In this document: piece after piece, positions 30,717 through 38,800 of the stretch | Numbering within the stretch: the first letter of the stretch is position 1 | How the letters are laid out: every line of letters begins with the position of its first letter | Assembly: GCF_016863655.1 (NCBI RefSeq) | Contig: NZ_BOPH01000155.1 | Span: 1-41,676 of the forward strand | Direction of reading: 5' to 3' | From: Virgisporangium ochraceum | Lineage (GTDB): Bacteria; Actinomycetota; Actinomycetes; Mycobacteriales; Micromonosporaceae | DNA length: 41,676 bases | The notes under the pieces: generated by a model | The model's database searches: none | What the model saw: the letters and a program-made list of their open reading frames with translations, nothing else | Told to the model about the DNA's origin: nothing | Translations under genes and position numbers: made by a program

Positions 30717-31364
30717 GTGGACACTTTTCTGCTCGTCCACGGCGCCTGGCACGGCGCGTGGGCCTGGGACCGGCTGAGGCCGTTGCTGGAAGCCGCCGGC
30801 GCCCGAACCGCGGCGCCCGACCTGACCGTCGGGTCGGAGGTGGGACTGGCGGACCACGCGCGGGAGGTGGTCACCGCGATCGATGCCCTACCGGGCGACC
30901 TGGTGCTCGTCGGCCACAGCTACGCCGGAATGGTGGTGCGGCAGGCGGCCGACCGACGTCCGGAACGCGTGGGCCGGCTGGTGTTCGTCGACGGCTGGAT
31001 CGGCCCGCACGGCGCCGGCCTCGCCGACCTCGCCCCACCCTGGTTCAGGCCGGCCGTCGAGAGCATGGCCGACCGCGGGCTCGTTCCGTCACCGGGCGCC
31101 GGCGCGTTCGGCGTCACCGACCCGACCGACGTGGCGTGGCTGGAACAGCGCCTGCGACCCCATCCGTTGAAGAGCTTCCTGGACCCGGCTTCCCTCACCG
31201 GCGCGGTCGACGCGATCCCGGCGCTGGCCGTCGTCACCGCCCAGGAACAGATGCCGTTCCGGGAGCTGGCGAGCGGCTATCCGACCGTGGCGGTCGACGG
31301 CCCGCACGACGTGATGCTCACCCACCCGGGCGAGCTCGCCACGCTGCTGTTGTCCACCCGTTGA
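30717..31364 (+). CDS. Alpha/beta hydrolase (esterase-like)
   Basis: A 215-aa protein with FLLVHGAWHGAWAWDRL (HG oxyanion region), LVLVGHSYAGMVV (nucleophile Ser) and VDGPHDVMLTHP with the His. This is the plant-salicylate-esterase/EstC-like type common in actinomycetes. GAGGGGAGA lies about 6 nt before GTG 30717. Co-regulated with ohr through the shared intergenic region (inference), so a substrate linked to peroxide or small phenolic compounds is possible. Confidence 0.88.
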   Translation: MDTFLLVHGAWHGAWAWDRLRPLLEAAGARTAAPDLTVGSEVGLADHAREVVTAIDALPGDLVLVGHSYAGMVVRQAADRRPERVGRLVFVDGWIGPHGAGLADLAPPWFRPAVESMADRGLVPSPGAGAFGVTDPTDVAWLEQRLRPHPLKSFLDPASLTGAVDAIPALAVVTAQEQMPFRELASGYPTVAVDGPHDVMLTHPGELATLLLSTR

Positions 31365-31971
31365 CGCGGGCGCGGTCAGCCGGCCCGCGAACCCTCCCGG
31401 GGCGGCTGCCAGCGGGTGGGAGTGATAGCGGCCAGCGGGTCGAGCCGGGCGGATCGCCGTTCCACTCGGCTCGGCGACGCTGCTCGAACGGTGAATGGAC
31501 GAAGCGGCCGGAGCCGGAGCCTCCCGAGCCGTGGAGGTGGCCGGTGACGGCGTCGAGTGTGGTGGCGGCGCTTCGCACGAGGTCGCGGACCGCGTGCAGA
31601 CCGCTGTCGCCGAGGAGGTACTTCTCGACCGTGACCGTGATCGTGGCCGGGAGCTGGTGGTGCAGGGATCCGTCCGGCTCGAAGGACCGGTGGATCTCGC
31701 AACGAACACCGACCAGCCTTCGACCGTTCCGGTACCGGCCACCCAGTCCGCCGGGGTTTCCGGCGCCTCCACCGACCGGACAGGTATGAACGCGGCCCAC
31801 AACACCACGCGCCAGCCCTTCCACGATCGGGTCCCGCCTGAGGCTAACGTCTCGCGGGTCGTGTCGCGGTGGCGACTTCGGCACCCGGGCGGCGTTGATC
31901 AGCACCTATCGTTGGCCCGTGCGGTCACAGCCGGGTCATTGTTGCCTCATCTGGGGTTAGGTGCGTCGGGG
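31365..31971 (-). other. 607-nt gap with possible decayed minus-strand ORF
   Basis: No intact gene is convincing. On the minus strand a coding-looking stretch reads VRCEIHRSFEPDGSLHHQLP followed by ATITVTVEKYLLGDSGLH (about 31595-31720), and in a second frame upstream WAAFIPVRSVEAPETPADW (about 31740-31800). These could be pieces of one frameshifted gene. It also holds the promoter of the SARP gene. Confidence 0.3.
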
Positions 31972-34900
31972 ATGCGCCGTGCGGGTGCGGAGATCCGTCT
32001 GCTGGGACCGGTGCGGGTGGACCGCGCTGCCGGTCCCATCGACCTGGGACCTCGACGGCGACGGCTCGTTCTCGCGGTCCTGGCGCTGGAGGTGAACCGC
32101 CTGGTGCCGGTCGAGCGGTTGGTCGACCTCGCCTGGCCGGACGGGCCGCCGCGCACCGCCACGCACGCGATCCGCGTGTGCGTCAGCGGGCTGCGGTCGG
32201 CGCTGTCGGCCGACGGCGGGGACGAGTTGACCATCGACACCCGGGGCGGTGGGTACGTGCTCCGGGCCGATCCGGACCGCATCGACGTCGGTCGTTTCCA
32301 GGTCCTGCTCGACCGGGCCGCGGACACCGACGACGATGCGGCGAAGGTCGCCGTGCTCGACGAGGCGTTGGCGTTGTGGACGGGGCCGGCGCTGTCCGGG
32401 ATCGCACCGGAGCAGACCCGGTTGCGGCTCTCGCTCGGGTTGGAGGAGGCCCGGCTGAGCGCCGTCGAGGACAGGGTCGACGCGCGGCTGCGGCTCGGGT
32501 GTCACGCACAGGTGCTGGTCGAGCTGACGACCGCGGTGCGGGCCCATCCGGACCGCGAGCGGCTCGTCCTCCAGCTGATGCTCGCCCTGTACCGCAGCGG
32601 ACAGGCGGGCGCCGCTCTCCAGACCTACCGGGACGCGCGGCAGCGGCTCGCCGACGAGTTCGGACTCGATCCCGGCGAGGCGCTGCAACGGATGGAGGTC
32701 GCGATCCTGCGCGGCGACCCGGGTCTGCTGGTGCCGGACCGGGACGTCGCCCCGGAGCCGGCCGACGCGACCGCACAGCCCGGCGCGCACGCGGTCCCCG
32801 CGCAGTTGCCCGCAACCGTCGGAGATTTCACGGGACGCGAACACGAGCTCGCCGCGCTCGACGGGTTGCTGCCGGAGCACCCGGGACCGTCGACGATGGT
32901 CGTCGCCGGGATGGCCGGGGTGGGAAAGACGACGTTGGCCGTGCGATGGGCGCACCGCGTGCGCCGGCAGTTCCCGGACGGGCAGCTATTCGCCGATCTC
33001 GCCGGGTTCTCGACCGACCCGCCCGCGGCGCCGCTGCGGGTGCTGGGCGAGTTCCTGTCGGCGCTCGGAGTCGCCGGCAGGCAGATTCCCGTGGGACTGA
33101 CCGAGGCCAGTGCCCTGTACCGCAGCCTGCTCGCCGACCGGCGGGTGCTCGTCGTGCTCGACAACGCGGCCGACGCCGACCAGGTGCGGCCGCTGCTGCC
33201 GGGCGGGCCGGGCTGCCGGGTGGTCGTCACCAGCCGGCGCGGGCTCGGTGGTCTCGTCGCCCGGGACGGCGCGCGCCGGCTGGCCCTGGACGTGCTCACC
33301 GCCGGGGACGCCGTCGACCTGCTCAGCCGGATCGTCGGGGCGGAGGAGCCGGACGGGTACGGCGACCTGGCCCGCCTGTGCGCCTACCTGCCGCTCGCGA
33401 TCCGGATCGCCGCGGCGAACGTGAGCGCGTGTGCCGGTCACGGTGTGGTCGACCAGATCGCGCGGCTGCGCGACACCGACCGCCTGGACTCCCTCACCAT
33501 CGACGCCGACGACCAGGCGGCCGTGCGCGCGGCGTTCGACCTGTCCTACGCCGCGCTGGAACCGGCGGGCCGGCGCATGTTCGGGCTGCTGGGCGTCGCG
33601 GCGGGCCCACACATCGGTGTGCCGGCCGCGGCCGCGCTGGCCGACGTCGAGCCGGCCGAGGCCGCCCGGACCCTGGAGCGGCTCGCCGGCGCGAACCTGG
33701 TCGAGCGGCGCTCCACCGGCCGGTACGGAATGCACGACCTCCTGCGGCTGTACGCCGGAGAGCGGGCGAGGGCCGCCGGGAGCGCCGGCACCGCCGCGGC
33801 GGTCGACCGGCTGGACGCCTTCTACCTCGGTGCCGCCGGTGCCGCCGCCGATGTGCTGTACCCGTCCTCGCCGCGGCTTGTCACGGCACCCGTCGAGACG
33901 GCACGGGCCTTCGACGACGACTGTGCGGCCGGCGCGTGGCTGGACACCGAACGGCCCACCCTCGTCGCCACCGTCGTCGAGGCGGCCGCGGCCGGGCGTG
34001 AGTTGGCCTGGCTGCTGGCCGACGCCATGGGCGGCTACCTGTTCCTACGCCGCTACGGCGCCGACTGGACGATGGTCGCCGAGGCCGCGTTCGCCGCCGC
34101 GGAGCGGTTCGGTGACACGTCGGCGCGGGCATCGGCACACCGGCACCTCGGCGGCGTCCACATCGCGTCGAGCCGGTACCGGGAGGCGGTCACCTACCTG
34201 CGACCGGCGCTGGAACTCGCCCGCGCGGCCGGTTGGAAGGCCGGTGAGGCCGCCGCGCACAACAACCTCGGCCTCGCCTACGACAACCTCGGCCAGCTCG
34301 ACCGGGCCGCCGCGCACTTCTGCGCCGCACAGGCGCTCTACGACGGGTGCGGGCTCGTCAGCGGCGCGCTCGCCGCGCTGAGCAACCTGGGCGCGGTGCA
34401 CGGCAGGGCGGGCCGGCTGGCGGAGGCCGCCGCGGCCTACCGCCGGTCGCTGGCCGACGACCGGCGTCGGAAGTCGCGGTCCGGTGCGGCCGCCGACCTC
34501 AGCAACCTGGGCGGCGCGGTGTGGCGGATGGGCCGCCTCGACGAGGCGCTCGAGCACCTCACCGCCGGTCTGGCGCTGCACCGGGCGGTCGGCAACCGCG
34601 CCGGCGTCGCCAACTCGCTGGACTACCTCGCCCGGGTGCACACCGACGCCGGTCGCCTCGACCTGGCCGCGAAGTGCGCCGAGGAGGCGCTGACGGTCGC
34701 CACGGAGATCGGCGACCGTCGGATCGAGGTGAACGTCCGCAACGCCCGGGCCGGCATCCACGGGCGGAGCGGCCGGGCCGACGTGTCGTCCGCCGGGTAC
34801 GGGCACGCCCGGTCGCTCGCGGTCGGTGCCGCCTTCCACCACGGTCAGGCCGAGGCCCTGATCGGGCTGTCGCGGGGGAGCCTGGCCCGCGACCGGGTCC

Positions 34901-35151
34901 GCGCCGCGATCGACCTCGCGCGGGAGGCGTTGGCCGTGACCGTCCGGCACGGGTTCCGGTTGCTGGAGTGCGACGCCCGGCTGGCCCTCGCCGAAGCCCG
35001 CCTGGCCGACGACCCGGCGGCGGCGGCCGAGCAGGTGCGCAGCGCCCTGGCGATCCAACGGGACACCGGGTACCGGCGCGACGAGGCGACCGCCCGGCGG
35101 GTCCTCGCCCGCGCTGTCGGCGCCGATGAGGAAACCGTGACCCGACTCTGA
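31972..35151 (+). CDS. AfsR/SARP-type regulator (BTAD + NB-ARC + TPR)
   Basis: A 1059-aa protein. Residues 1-95 are an OmpR-type DNA-binding domain (IRLLGPVRVDRAAGPIDLGP, LAWPDGPPRTATHAIRVCVS); 100-250 the BTAD (LDEALALWTGPALSG, DEFGLDPGEALQRME); about 275-560 an NB-ARC ATPase with Walker A GMAGVGKTTL (near 313), RVLVVLDNA and CRVVVTSRRGLGG; then a long TPR array (AHNNLGLAYDNLGQLDRAAA, LSNLGAVHGRAGRLAEAAAA and others) to the C-terminus. Such proteins activate antibiotic or peptide pathways. ATG 31972 is the first start before the DNA-binding domain; upstream in-frame starts add only low-complexity sequence. It directly precedes the Cys-rich peptide genes and probably controls them. Confidence 0.92.
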   Translation: MRRAGAEIRLLGPVRVDRAAGPIDLGPRRRRLVLAVLALEVNRLVPVERLVDLAWPDGPPRTATHAIRVCVSGLRSALSADGGDELTIDTRGGGYVLRADPDRIDVGRFQVLLDRAADTDDDAAKVAVLDEALALWTGPALSGIAPEQTRLRLSLGLEEARLSAVEDRVDARLRLGCHAQVLVELTTAVRAHPDRERLVLQLMLALYRSGQAGAALQTYRDARQRLADEFGLDPGEALQRMEVAILRGDPGLLVPDRDVAPEPADATAQPGAHAVPAQLPATVGDFTGREHELAALDGLLPEHPGPSTMVVAGMAGVGKTTLAVRWAHRVRRQFPDGQLFADLAGFSTDPPAAPLRVLGEFLSALGVAGRQIPVGLTEASALYRSLLADRRVLVVLDNAADADQVRPLLPGGPGCRVVVTSRRGLGGLVARDGARRLALDVLTAGDAVDLLSRIVGAEEPDGYGDLARLCAYLPLAIRIAAANVSACAGHGVVDQIARLRDTDRLDSLTIDADDQAAVRAAFDLSYAALEPAGRRMFGLLGVAAGPHIGVPAAAALADVEPAEAARTLERLAGANLVERRSTGRYGMHDLLRLYAGERARAAGSAGTAAAVDRLDAFYLGAAGAAADVLYPSSPRLVTAPVETARAFDDDCAAGAWLDTERPTLVATVVEAAAAGRELAWLLADAMGGYLFLRRYGADWTMVAEAAFAAAERFGDTSARASAHRHLGGVHIASSRYREAVTYLRPALELARAAGWKAGEAAAHNNLGLAYDNLGQLDRAAAHFCAAQALYDGCGLVSGALAALSNLGAVHGRAGRLAEAAAAYRRSLADDRRRKSRSGAAADLSNLGGAVWRMGRLDEALEHLTAGLALHRAVGNRAGVANSLDYLARVHTDAGRLDLAAKCAEEALTVATEIGDRRIEVNVRNARAGIHGRSGRADVSSAGYGHARSLAVGAAFHHGQAEALIGLSRGSLARDRVRAAIDLAREALAVTVRHGFRLLECDARLALAEARLADDPAAAAEQVRSALAIQRDTGYRRDEATARRVLARAVGADEETVTRL

Positions 35152-35213
35152 ACGCCTCCACCTAGCGTGCTCCGGCAGATGCCGAAACGAGTCACGAAAG
35201 GTGGTGTTCCTCG

Positions 35214-35381
35214 ATGGTGAAGATGCTGGAAACGCTCGGCGACCGGCTCCTGGGCATGGTCGTGCCCCGGGTCCGGGCGTCGGCGTGCGGCTGTTGGGCC
35301 GTGGGCACGTGCCCGGACGGTTCCGTCCGCGAGTGCTGCAAGTCGCCCGGCAGCGGGCTGTGGTGCGACACCTGCTTCTGA
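35214..35381 (+). CDS. Cysteine-rich 55-aa precursor peptide
   Basis: A short gene ATG 35214 to TGA 35381. The leader (residues 1-24: MVKMLETLGDRLLGMVVP then RVRASA) is amphipathic and ends in A-S-A, a type I signal-peptidase-like site. The predicted mature 31-residue part starts at C25 (CGCWAVGTCPDG ... ECCKSPGSGLWCDTCF) and holds seven cysteines in a C-x-C-x5-C-x7-CC-x8-C-x2-C pattern with three Gly and two Trp. AAAGGTGG lies 10-17 nt upstream. It is followed by a thioredoxin-like protein, an ABC exporter and an S26 peptidase, all expected for disulfide formation, export and leader removal. No known bacteriocin family recognised. Confidence 0.82.
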   Translation: MVKMLETLGDRLLGMVVPRVRASACGCWAVGTCPDGSVRECCKSPGSGLWCDTCF

Positions 35382-35446
35382 CGGTCGGCTCCTGCCGGGC
35401 CGGGCGGTGTCGCGCCCGGCCCGGCGGCACACAGGAAGGAACCTCG

Positions 35447-35914
35447 ATGATCGTCGCCATCACGATGCTGACGTTGCTGTGTCTGCTCAACCTTCTGCTC
35501 ACGCTCGGCCTGGCCCGCCGGATCCGGGTGGAGCCACCGGCGGTCGTGCTGCCGCCGGGCTCGCGGGTCGACCCGGCCTTCGACCCGCCGACCCTGGTCG
35601 GGTTCTTCTCACCCGGATGCGGGCCGTGCCACGAGCGCCTTCCGGAGTTCGTCGCGCGGGCGCGTCGGGCGCCGGCGGGTCGCACGGTCGCGGTCGTCGT
35701 CGGCGACGGCGGGAGCGCCGACGACATGAGCGCCGACGACATGGTCGCCGCGCTCGGTGACGCGGTGTCCACAGTGGTCGAACCGCCGGGTGGGGAACTG
35801 TCCACCGCGTTCGGCGTCCGGGGGTTCCCCGCGTTCGCGCTCGTCGGTGACGGCGGCCGGATCGAGGCCAGCGGCACCGACCTCGCCGCGATCCCGCACC
35901 TCGTGGCGGTCTGA
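35447..35914 (+). CDS. Membrane-anchored thioredoxin-like oxidoreductase (TlpA/MauD type)
   Basis: A 155-aa protein: one N-terminal membrane helix (VAITMLTLLCLLNLLLTLGL) and an extracytoplasmic thioredoxin fold with the redox site C58-G-P-C61 (FFSPGCGPCHERLPEF). The cis-Pro is in VRGFPAFALV. AGGAAGGA lies 6-7 nt before ATG 35447. Two repeats of SADDM follow each other in the middle. It likely forms or rearranges the disulfides of the Cys-rich peptide encoded 65 nt upstream (inference). The ABC exporter starts 3 nt after it. Confidence 0.9.
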   Translation: MIVAITMLTLLCLLNLLLTLGLARRIRVEPPAVVLPPGSRVDPAFDPPTLVGFFSPGCGPCHERLPEFVARARRAPAGRTVAVVVGDGGSADDMSADDMVAALGDAVSTVVEPPGGELSTAFGVRGFPAFALVGDGGRIEASGTDLAAIPHLVAV

Positions 35915-35917
35915 CCG

Positions 35918-37699
35918 GTGCGCACCGCGCTGGCCGCCGTGGCGTTGGCGTGGCGCGCGTCGCGGTGGGGCGTCACGGGTCTGGTGGTCCTGAACCTGCT
36001 CGGCGCCGCCGGTCCCGTCGTCGCGACGTGGCTGACGAAGCTCGTCATCGACGGCCTCGTGGGCGGTGCCGGCCCGTTGGGGTGGTACGCCGTCGGGCTA
36101 GGCGCCGTCGGGCTGGTGGCCGCGGTGACGCCGCACGCGGTCCGGTACGTGCGGGCCGAGCTCGGGCGTCGGGTCGGGGTGCGCAGCCGCGACGAGCTGA
36201 TGTCCGCGGTCGGCCGGTTCGTCGGCCTCGGCCGGTTCGAGGAACCGGCGTTCGTGGACCGGCTGCGGCTGGCCCAGCGGGCCGGCGTGTCGAGCCCCAA
36301 CGGCGTGCTCGACGGCGCCGTCGGCGTGCTGGGCGCCTGCCTGGCCCTCGTCGGGTTCCTCGGCTCGCTGCTGGTGCTGAGCCCGCTGATGGCCGGGATC
36401 GTCGTGGTCGCCGCGGCACCCGCGTTCGCCGCGCAGCTGGTGGTCGCCCGCCGGCGGGCGGCGGCGATGTGGGACATCGGCCCGGTCGAGCGGCGCGAGT
36501 TCTTCTACCTCACGCTGCTGTCCTCGGTGGAGGCGGTCAAGGAGCTGCGGGTGTTCGGCACCGGGTCGCTGCTGCGGCAACGGATGCTCGCCGACCGGCG
36601 CACCGCCGACGCCGCGCTGCGCCGGGTCGACCGGCACGAGCTGCGTACCCAGGCGCTGCTGGTGCTGCTGAGCGCGGGCGTGGCCGCTGGCGGGCTCGTG
36701 TGGGCCGTCGTCGCGGCGCGGGCGGGCCGGCTCACGGTCGGCGACGTGTCGATGTTCGTCGGCGCCGTCGCCGGTGTGCAGGGCGCGCTGACCGGCCTGG
36801 TCACGCAGACGGCCACCACCCACCAGCACCTCCTGCTGTTCGGCCACCACCGCGACGTGGTGACCGCCGGCACCGACCTGCCTGTCGCGGGGTCCGCCGT
36901 CGCGGCGCCGCCGCTGTCACGCGGTATCGAGCTTCGTGACGTGTGGTTCCGGTACTCGCCTGAGCACCCGTGGGTGCTGCGGGGTGTGACCCTGACCGTC
37001 CCCTGTGGAACGTCGATGGCGCTGGTCGGTCTGAACGGCGCCGGTAAGTCCACTGTGGTCAAACTGCTGTGCCGGTTCTACGACCCGACCCGCGGCTCCA
37101 TCCGGTGGGACGGCGTCGACCTGCGCGACCTCGACCCGCGGTCGCTGCGCCGACGCATCGGCGCGGTGTTCCAGGACTTCGCCTGCTACGAGCTGTCCGC
37201 GTCCGACAACATCGGTCTCGGCGACGCCGACGCCGTCAACGACCCCGGACGTATCGTGGCCGCCGCCCGGCTGGCCGGCGCGCACGGGACGCTGGCCGGC
37301 CTCCCGCACGGATACGACACCCAGCTCACCCGCCTGTTCCTGGGCGAGAACGACGCGACCGGCGTGGTCCTGTCCGGTGGCCAGTGGCAACGCGTCGCGC
37401 TCGCCCGCGCCGTCGTACGCGCCGATGCCGACCTGCTCATCTGCGACGAACCCAACGCCGGGCTCGACGCCGACGCGGAGTACGAGGTCCACCGGATGCT
37501 GCGCGCGCACCGCGCCGGTCGCACCAGCGTGCTGGTCTCGCACCGGCTCTCCGCGCTCCGCGACGCCGACCGCATCGTCGTGCTCGACGGCGGCACGGTG
37601 GTCGAGGAGGGCGACCACGCCGCGCTGCTACGGGCCGACGGCACCTACGCGCGGCTGTTCGCCCGCCAGGCCGACGGGTACCGGGAGCCGGTGCCGTGA
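35918..37699 (+). CDS. ABC exporter (fused membrane domain and ATPase)
   Basis: A 593-aa half-transporter. Six membrane segments lie in the first ~330 residues, starting with WGVTGLVVLNLLGAAGPVVA. The ATPase domain has Walker A GLNGAGKST (near 370), GAVFQDFACYELSASDNIGL (Q-loop), signature LSGGQWQRVALARA, Walker B LLICDEPNAGLD and switch LVSHRLSALRDADRI. It has no N-terminal C39 peptidase, fitting the use of a separate S26 peptidase. Start GTG 35918. It overlaps the peptidase start by 4 nt (GTGA). Confidence 0.93.
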   Translation: MRTALAAVALAWRASRWGVTGLVVLNLLGAAGPVVATWLTKLVIDGLVGGAGPLGWYAVGLGAVGLVAAVTPHAVRYVRAELGRRVGVRSRDELMSAVGRFVGLGRFEEPAFVDRLRLAQRAGVSSPNGVLDGAVGVLGACLALVGFLGSLLVLSPLMAGIVVVAAAPAFAAQLVVARRRAAAMWDIGPVERREFFYLTLLSSVEAVKELRVFGTGSLLRQRMLADRRTADAALRRVDRHELRTQALLVLLSAGVAAGGLVWAVVAARAGRLTVGDVSMFVGAVAGVQGALTGLVTQTATTHQHLLLFGHHRDVVTAGTDLPVAGSAVAAPPLSRGIELRDVWFRYSPEHPWVLRGVTLTVPCGTSMALVGLNGAGKSTVVKLLCRFYDPTRGSIRWDGVDLRDLDPRSLRRRIGAVFQDFACYELSASDNIGLGDADAVNDPGRIVAAARLAGAHGTLAGLPHGYDTQLTRLFLGENDATGVVLSGGQWQRVALARAVVRADADLLICDEPNAGLDADAEYEVHRMLRAHRAGRTSVLVSHRLSALRDADRIVVLDGGTVVEEGDHAALLRADGTYARLFARQADGYREPVP

Positions 37700-38010
37700 T
37701 CCGCATCGCCGTCGTCGACGGTTCCAGCATGGCGCCGACGCTGCGCGACGGCGACCGGGTGCTGGTCCGCCGCACCCGCAGGGTCCGGCGCGGCGACATC
37801 ACCCTCATCGCGATGCCGGCTGGCTGGATCCTCAAGCGCGTCACGGGATTGCCGGGTGACGCGGGCGTGCCACCCGGCACGTACCACGTCCTGGGCGACA
37901 ATGCCGACGCGAGCATCGACTCGCGCGAGTTCGGCTGCGTGCCCGCGGCGTGGGTCTACGGCGTCGTCGTCCGGCTGATGGCCAGCTCGTCGAAGCCCGT
38001 GTCCGGGTGA
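37696..38010 (+). CDS. Compact S26 signal peptidase, no membrane anchor
   Basis: A 104-aa protein starting at GTG 37696 (4-nt overlap with the exporter stop). The catalytic Ser is S11 in GSSMAPTLRDGD, the Lys is K47 in GWILKRVTGLPGD, and GDNADASIDSREFG is the box E motif, all diagnostic of type I leader peptidases. It lacks the usual N-terminal membrane helix and is much shorter than housekeeping enzymes, so it is probably specialised for the peptide encoded at 35214-35381. Its 3' end overlaps the convergent DUF296 gene by 55 nt. Confidence 0.92.
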   Translation: MIRIAVVDGSSMAPTLRDGDRVLVRRTRRVRRGDITLIAMPAGWILKRVTGLPGDAGVPPGTYHVLGDNADASIDSREFGCVPAAWVYGVVVRLMASSSKPVSG

Positions 38011-38357
38011 CGTTCGCGTCCGAACCGCCACGCGTCGTCGGCGCCGAGCACGAGCTCCACGGTGCCCTCAGCGGCCACGACGCAGCCGGTCACCAGATGG
38101 CCGCCGATCATCGTCCCCTTCGGGTCGGCCACCGACAGGTGGACGTGGATCCGGTCGGGGCCGAGCGTGCCGGCCGCCGAGACGATCTCGAACGCGTCCT
38201 CCTCGACGCGGATCCCGTCGAGCCGCACCGTGACCCGCGACAGGCTGCCGACGCAGGTCATCACCCACGCCGCGGTGAGGCCCTCCCGCCGGACGGCCGC
38301 GTGCAGGGCCTTGTACAGGTCGGTTCCGGGTTCGAGGCGCATCGGTATGGTCCGCAT
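37956..38357 (-). CDS. PPC/DUF296 domain protein
   Basis: A 133-aa protein of the plant-and-prokaryote-conserved DUF296 fold. Visible motifs are LEPGTDLYKALHAAVRREG, AWVMTCVGSLSRVTVRL, IHVHLSVADPKGTMIGGHLV and TVELVLG. Histidines in HVHL and GGHL fit the metal-binding site of bacterial homologues. These form trimers; function unknown, perhaps DNA- or ligand-binding. ATG 38357. Confidence 0.85.
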   Translation of the reverse strand: MRTIPMRLEPGTDLYKALHAAVRREGLTAAWVMTCVGSLSRVTVRLDGIRVEEDAFEIVSAAGTLGPDRIHVHLSVADPKGTMIGGHLVTGCVVAAEGTVELVLGADDAWRFGRERHPDTGFDELAISRTTTP

Positions 38358-38367
38358 GCCGCGGACG

Positions 38368-38742
38368 TTAACCGGGCGCGTTCACAGTCCGGTCATCGTC
38401 GGATCCCGAGACGTCGCCGCCGATCCCGAGCTCGTTGCCGTCGTTGTCGTGGAAGACGTACTTCCAGACGGAGTCGTGCTTCTCGATGTCGACCGGCTCC
38501 AGGCCGCGCGCGGCGATCCCCGCCACCTCGCCGACCGGGTCGTCGACCCAGACCATGCTGACGGCACCGCCGGCCCGGGCCGGATCCTGGATGATGTACA
38601 CGTACCGGTTCTCGGCGAGCTGCCACACCGCCTCGATGTCGTTCGGATAGAACGACGGCTCGGCACCGAACAGCCGCTTGTACCACTCCAGCGCGGTCCC
38701 GTATTCGCGTACCGGGATGCCCGCGAAGATCCCTACCGCCAT
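38368..38742 (-). CDS. VOC/glyoxalase-fold protein
   Basis: A 124-aa protein with the vicinal-oxygen-chelate repeat pattern: VGIFAGIPVREYGTALEWYK with RLFGAEPSF, and later WVDDPVGEVAGIAARGL then YVFHDNDGNELGI. Few metal ligands are obvious apart from His/Glu in that closing strand (FHDNDGNE). GGAGGGGGG lies about 5 nt before ATG 38742. Role unknown (dioxygenase-like or bleomycin-resistance-like). Divergent from the HEAT-like gene. Confidence 0.85.
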   Translation of the reverse strand: MAVGIFAGIPVREYGTALEWYKRLFGAEPSFYPNDIEAVWQLAENRYVYIIQDPARAGGAVSMVWVDDPVGEVAGIAARGLEPVDIEKHDSVWKYVFHDNDGNELGIGGDVSGSDDDRTVNAPG

Positions 38743-38785
38743 GTCCGCCCCCCTCCGGGTGTGACCGTCCACCGTAGCGTGGGTC

Positions 38786-38800
38786 GATAATCCGTGCGTG
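38786..38800 (+). promoter_or_regulatory. -10 box and leaderless start of HEAT-like gene
   Basis: GATAAT at 38786-38791 is followed by GTG 38798 after 6 nt, with no ribosome site, as for a leaderless transcript. Confidence 0.5.

Noticed and set aside
31495..31971. Upstream extension of the SARP regulator
   Set aside because: The DNA-binding domain begins right after ATG 31972 and the extension has no domain.
35201..35446. N-terminal extension of the thioredoxin-like protein
   Set aside because: The same bases encode the Cys-rich peptide in another frame, and ATG 35447 has a good ribosome site followed by the membrane helix.
34045..36477. 810-aa open frame on the minus strand
   Set aside because: Antisense across the SARP gene, the Cys-rich peptide, the thioredoxin-like gene and the exporter; Ser/Thr/Pro/Arg low-complexity sequence.
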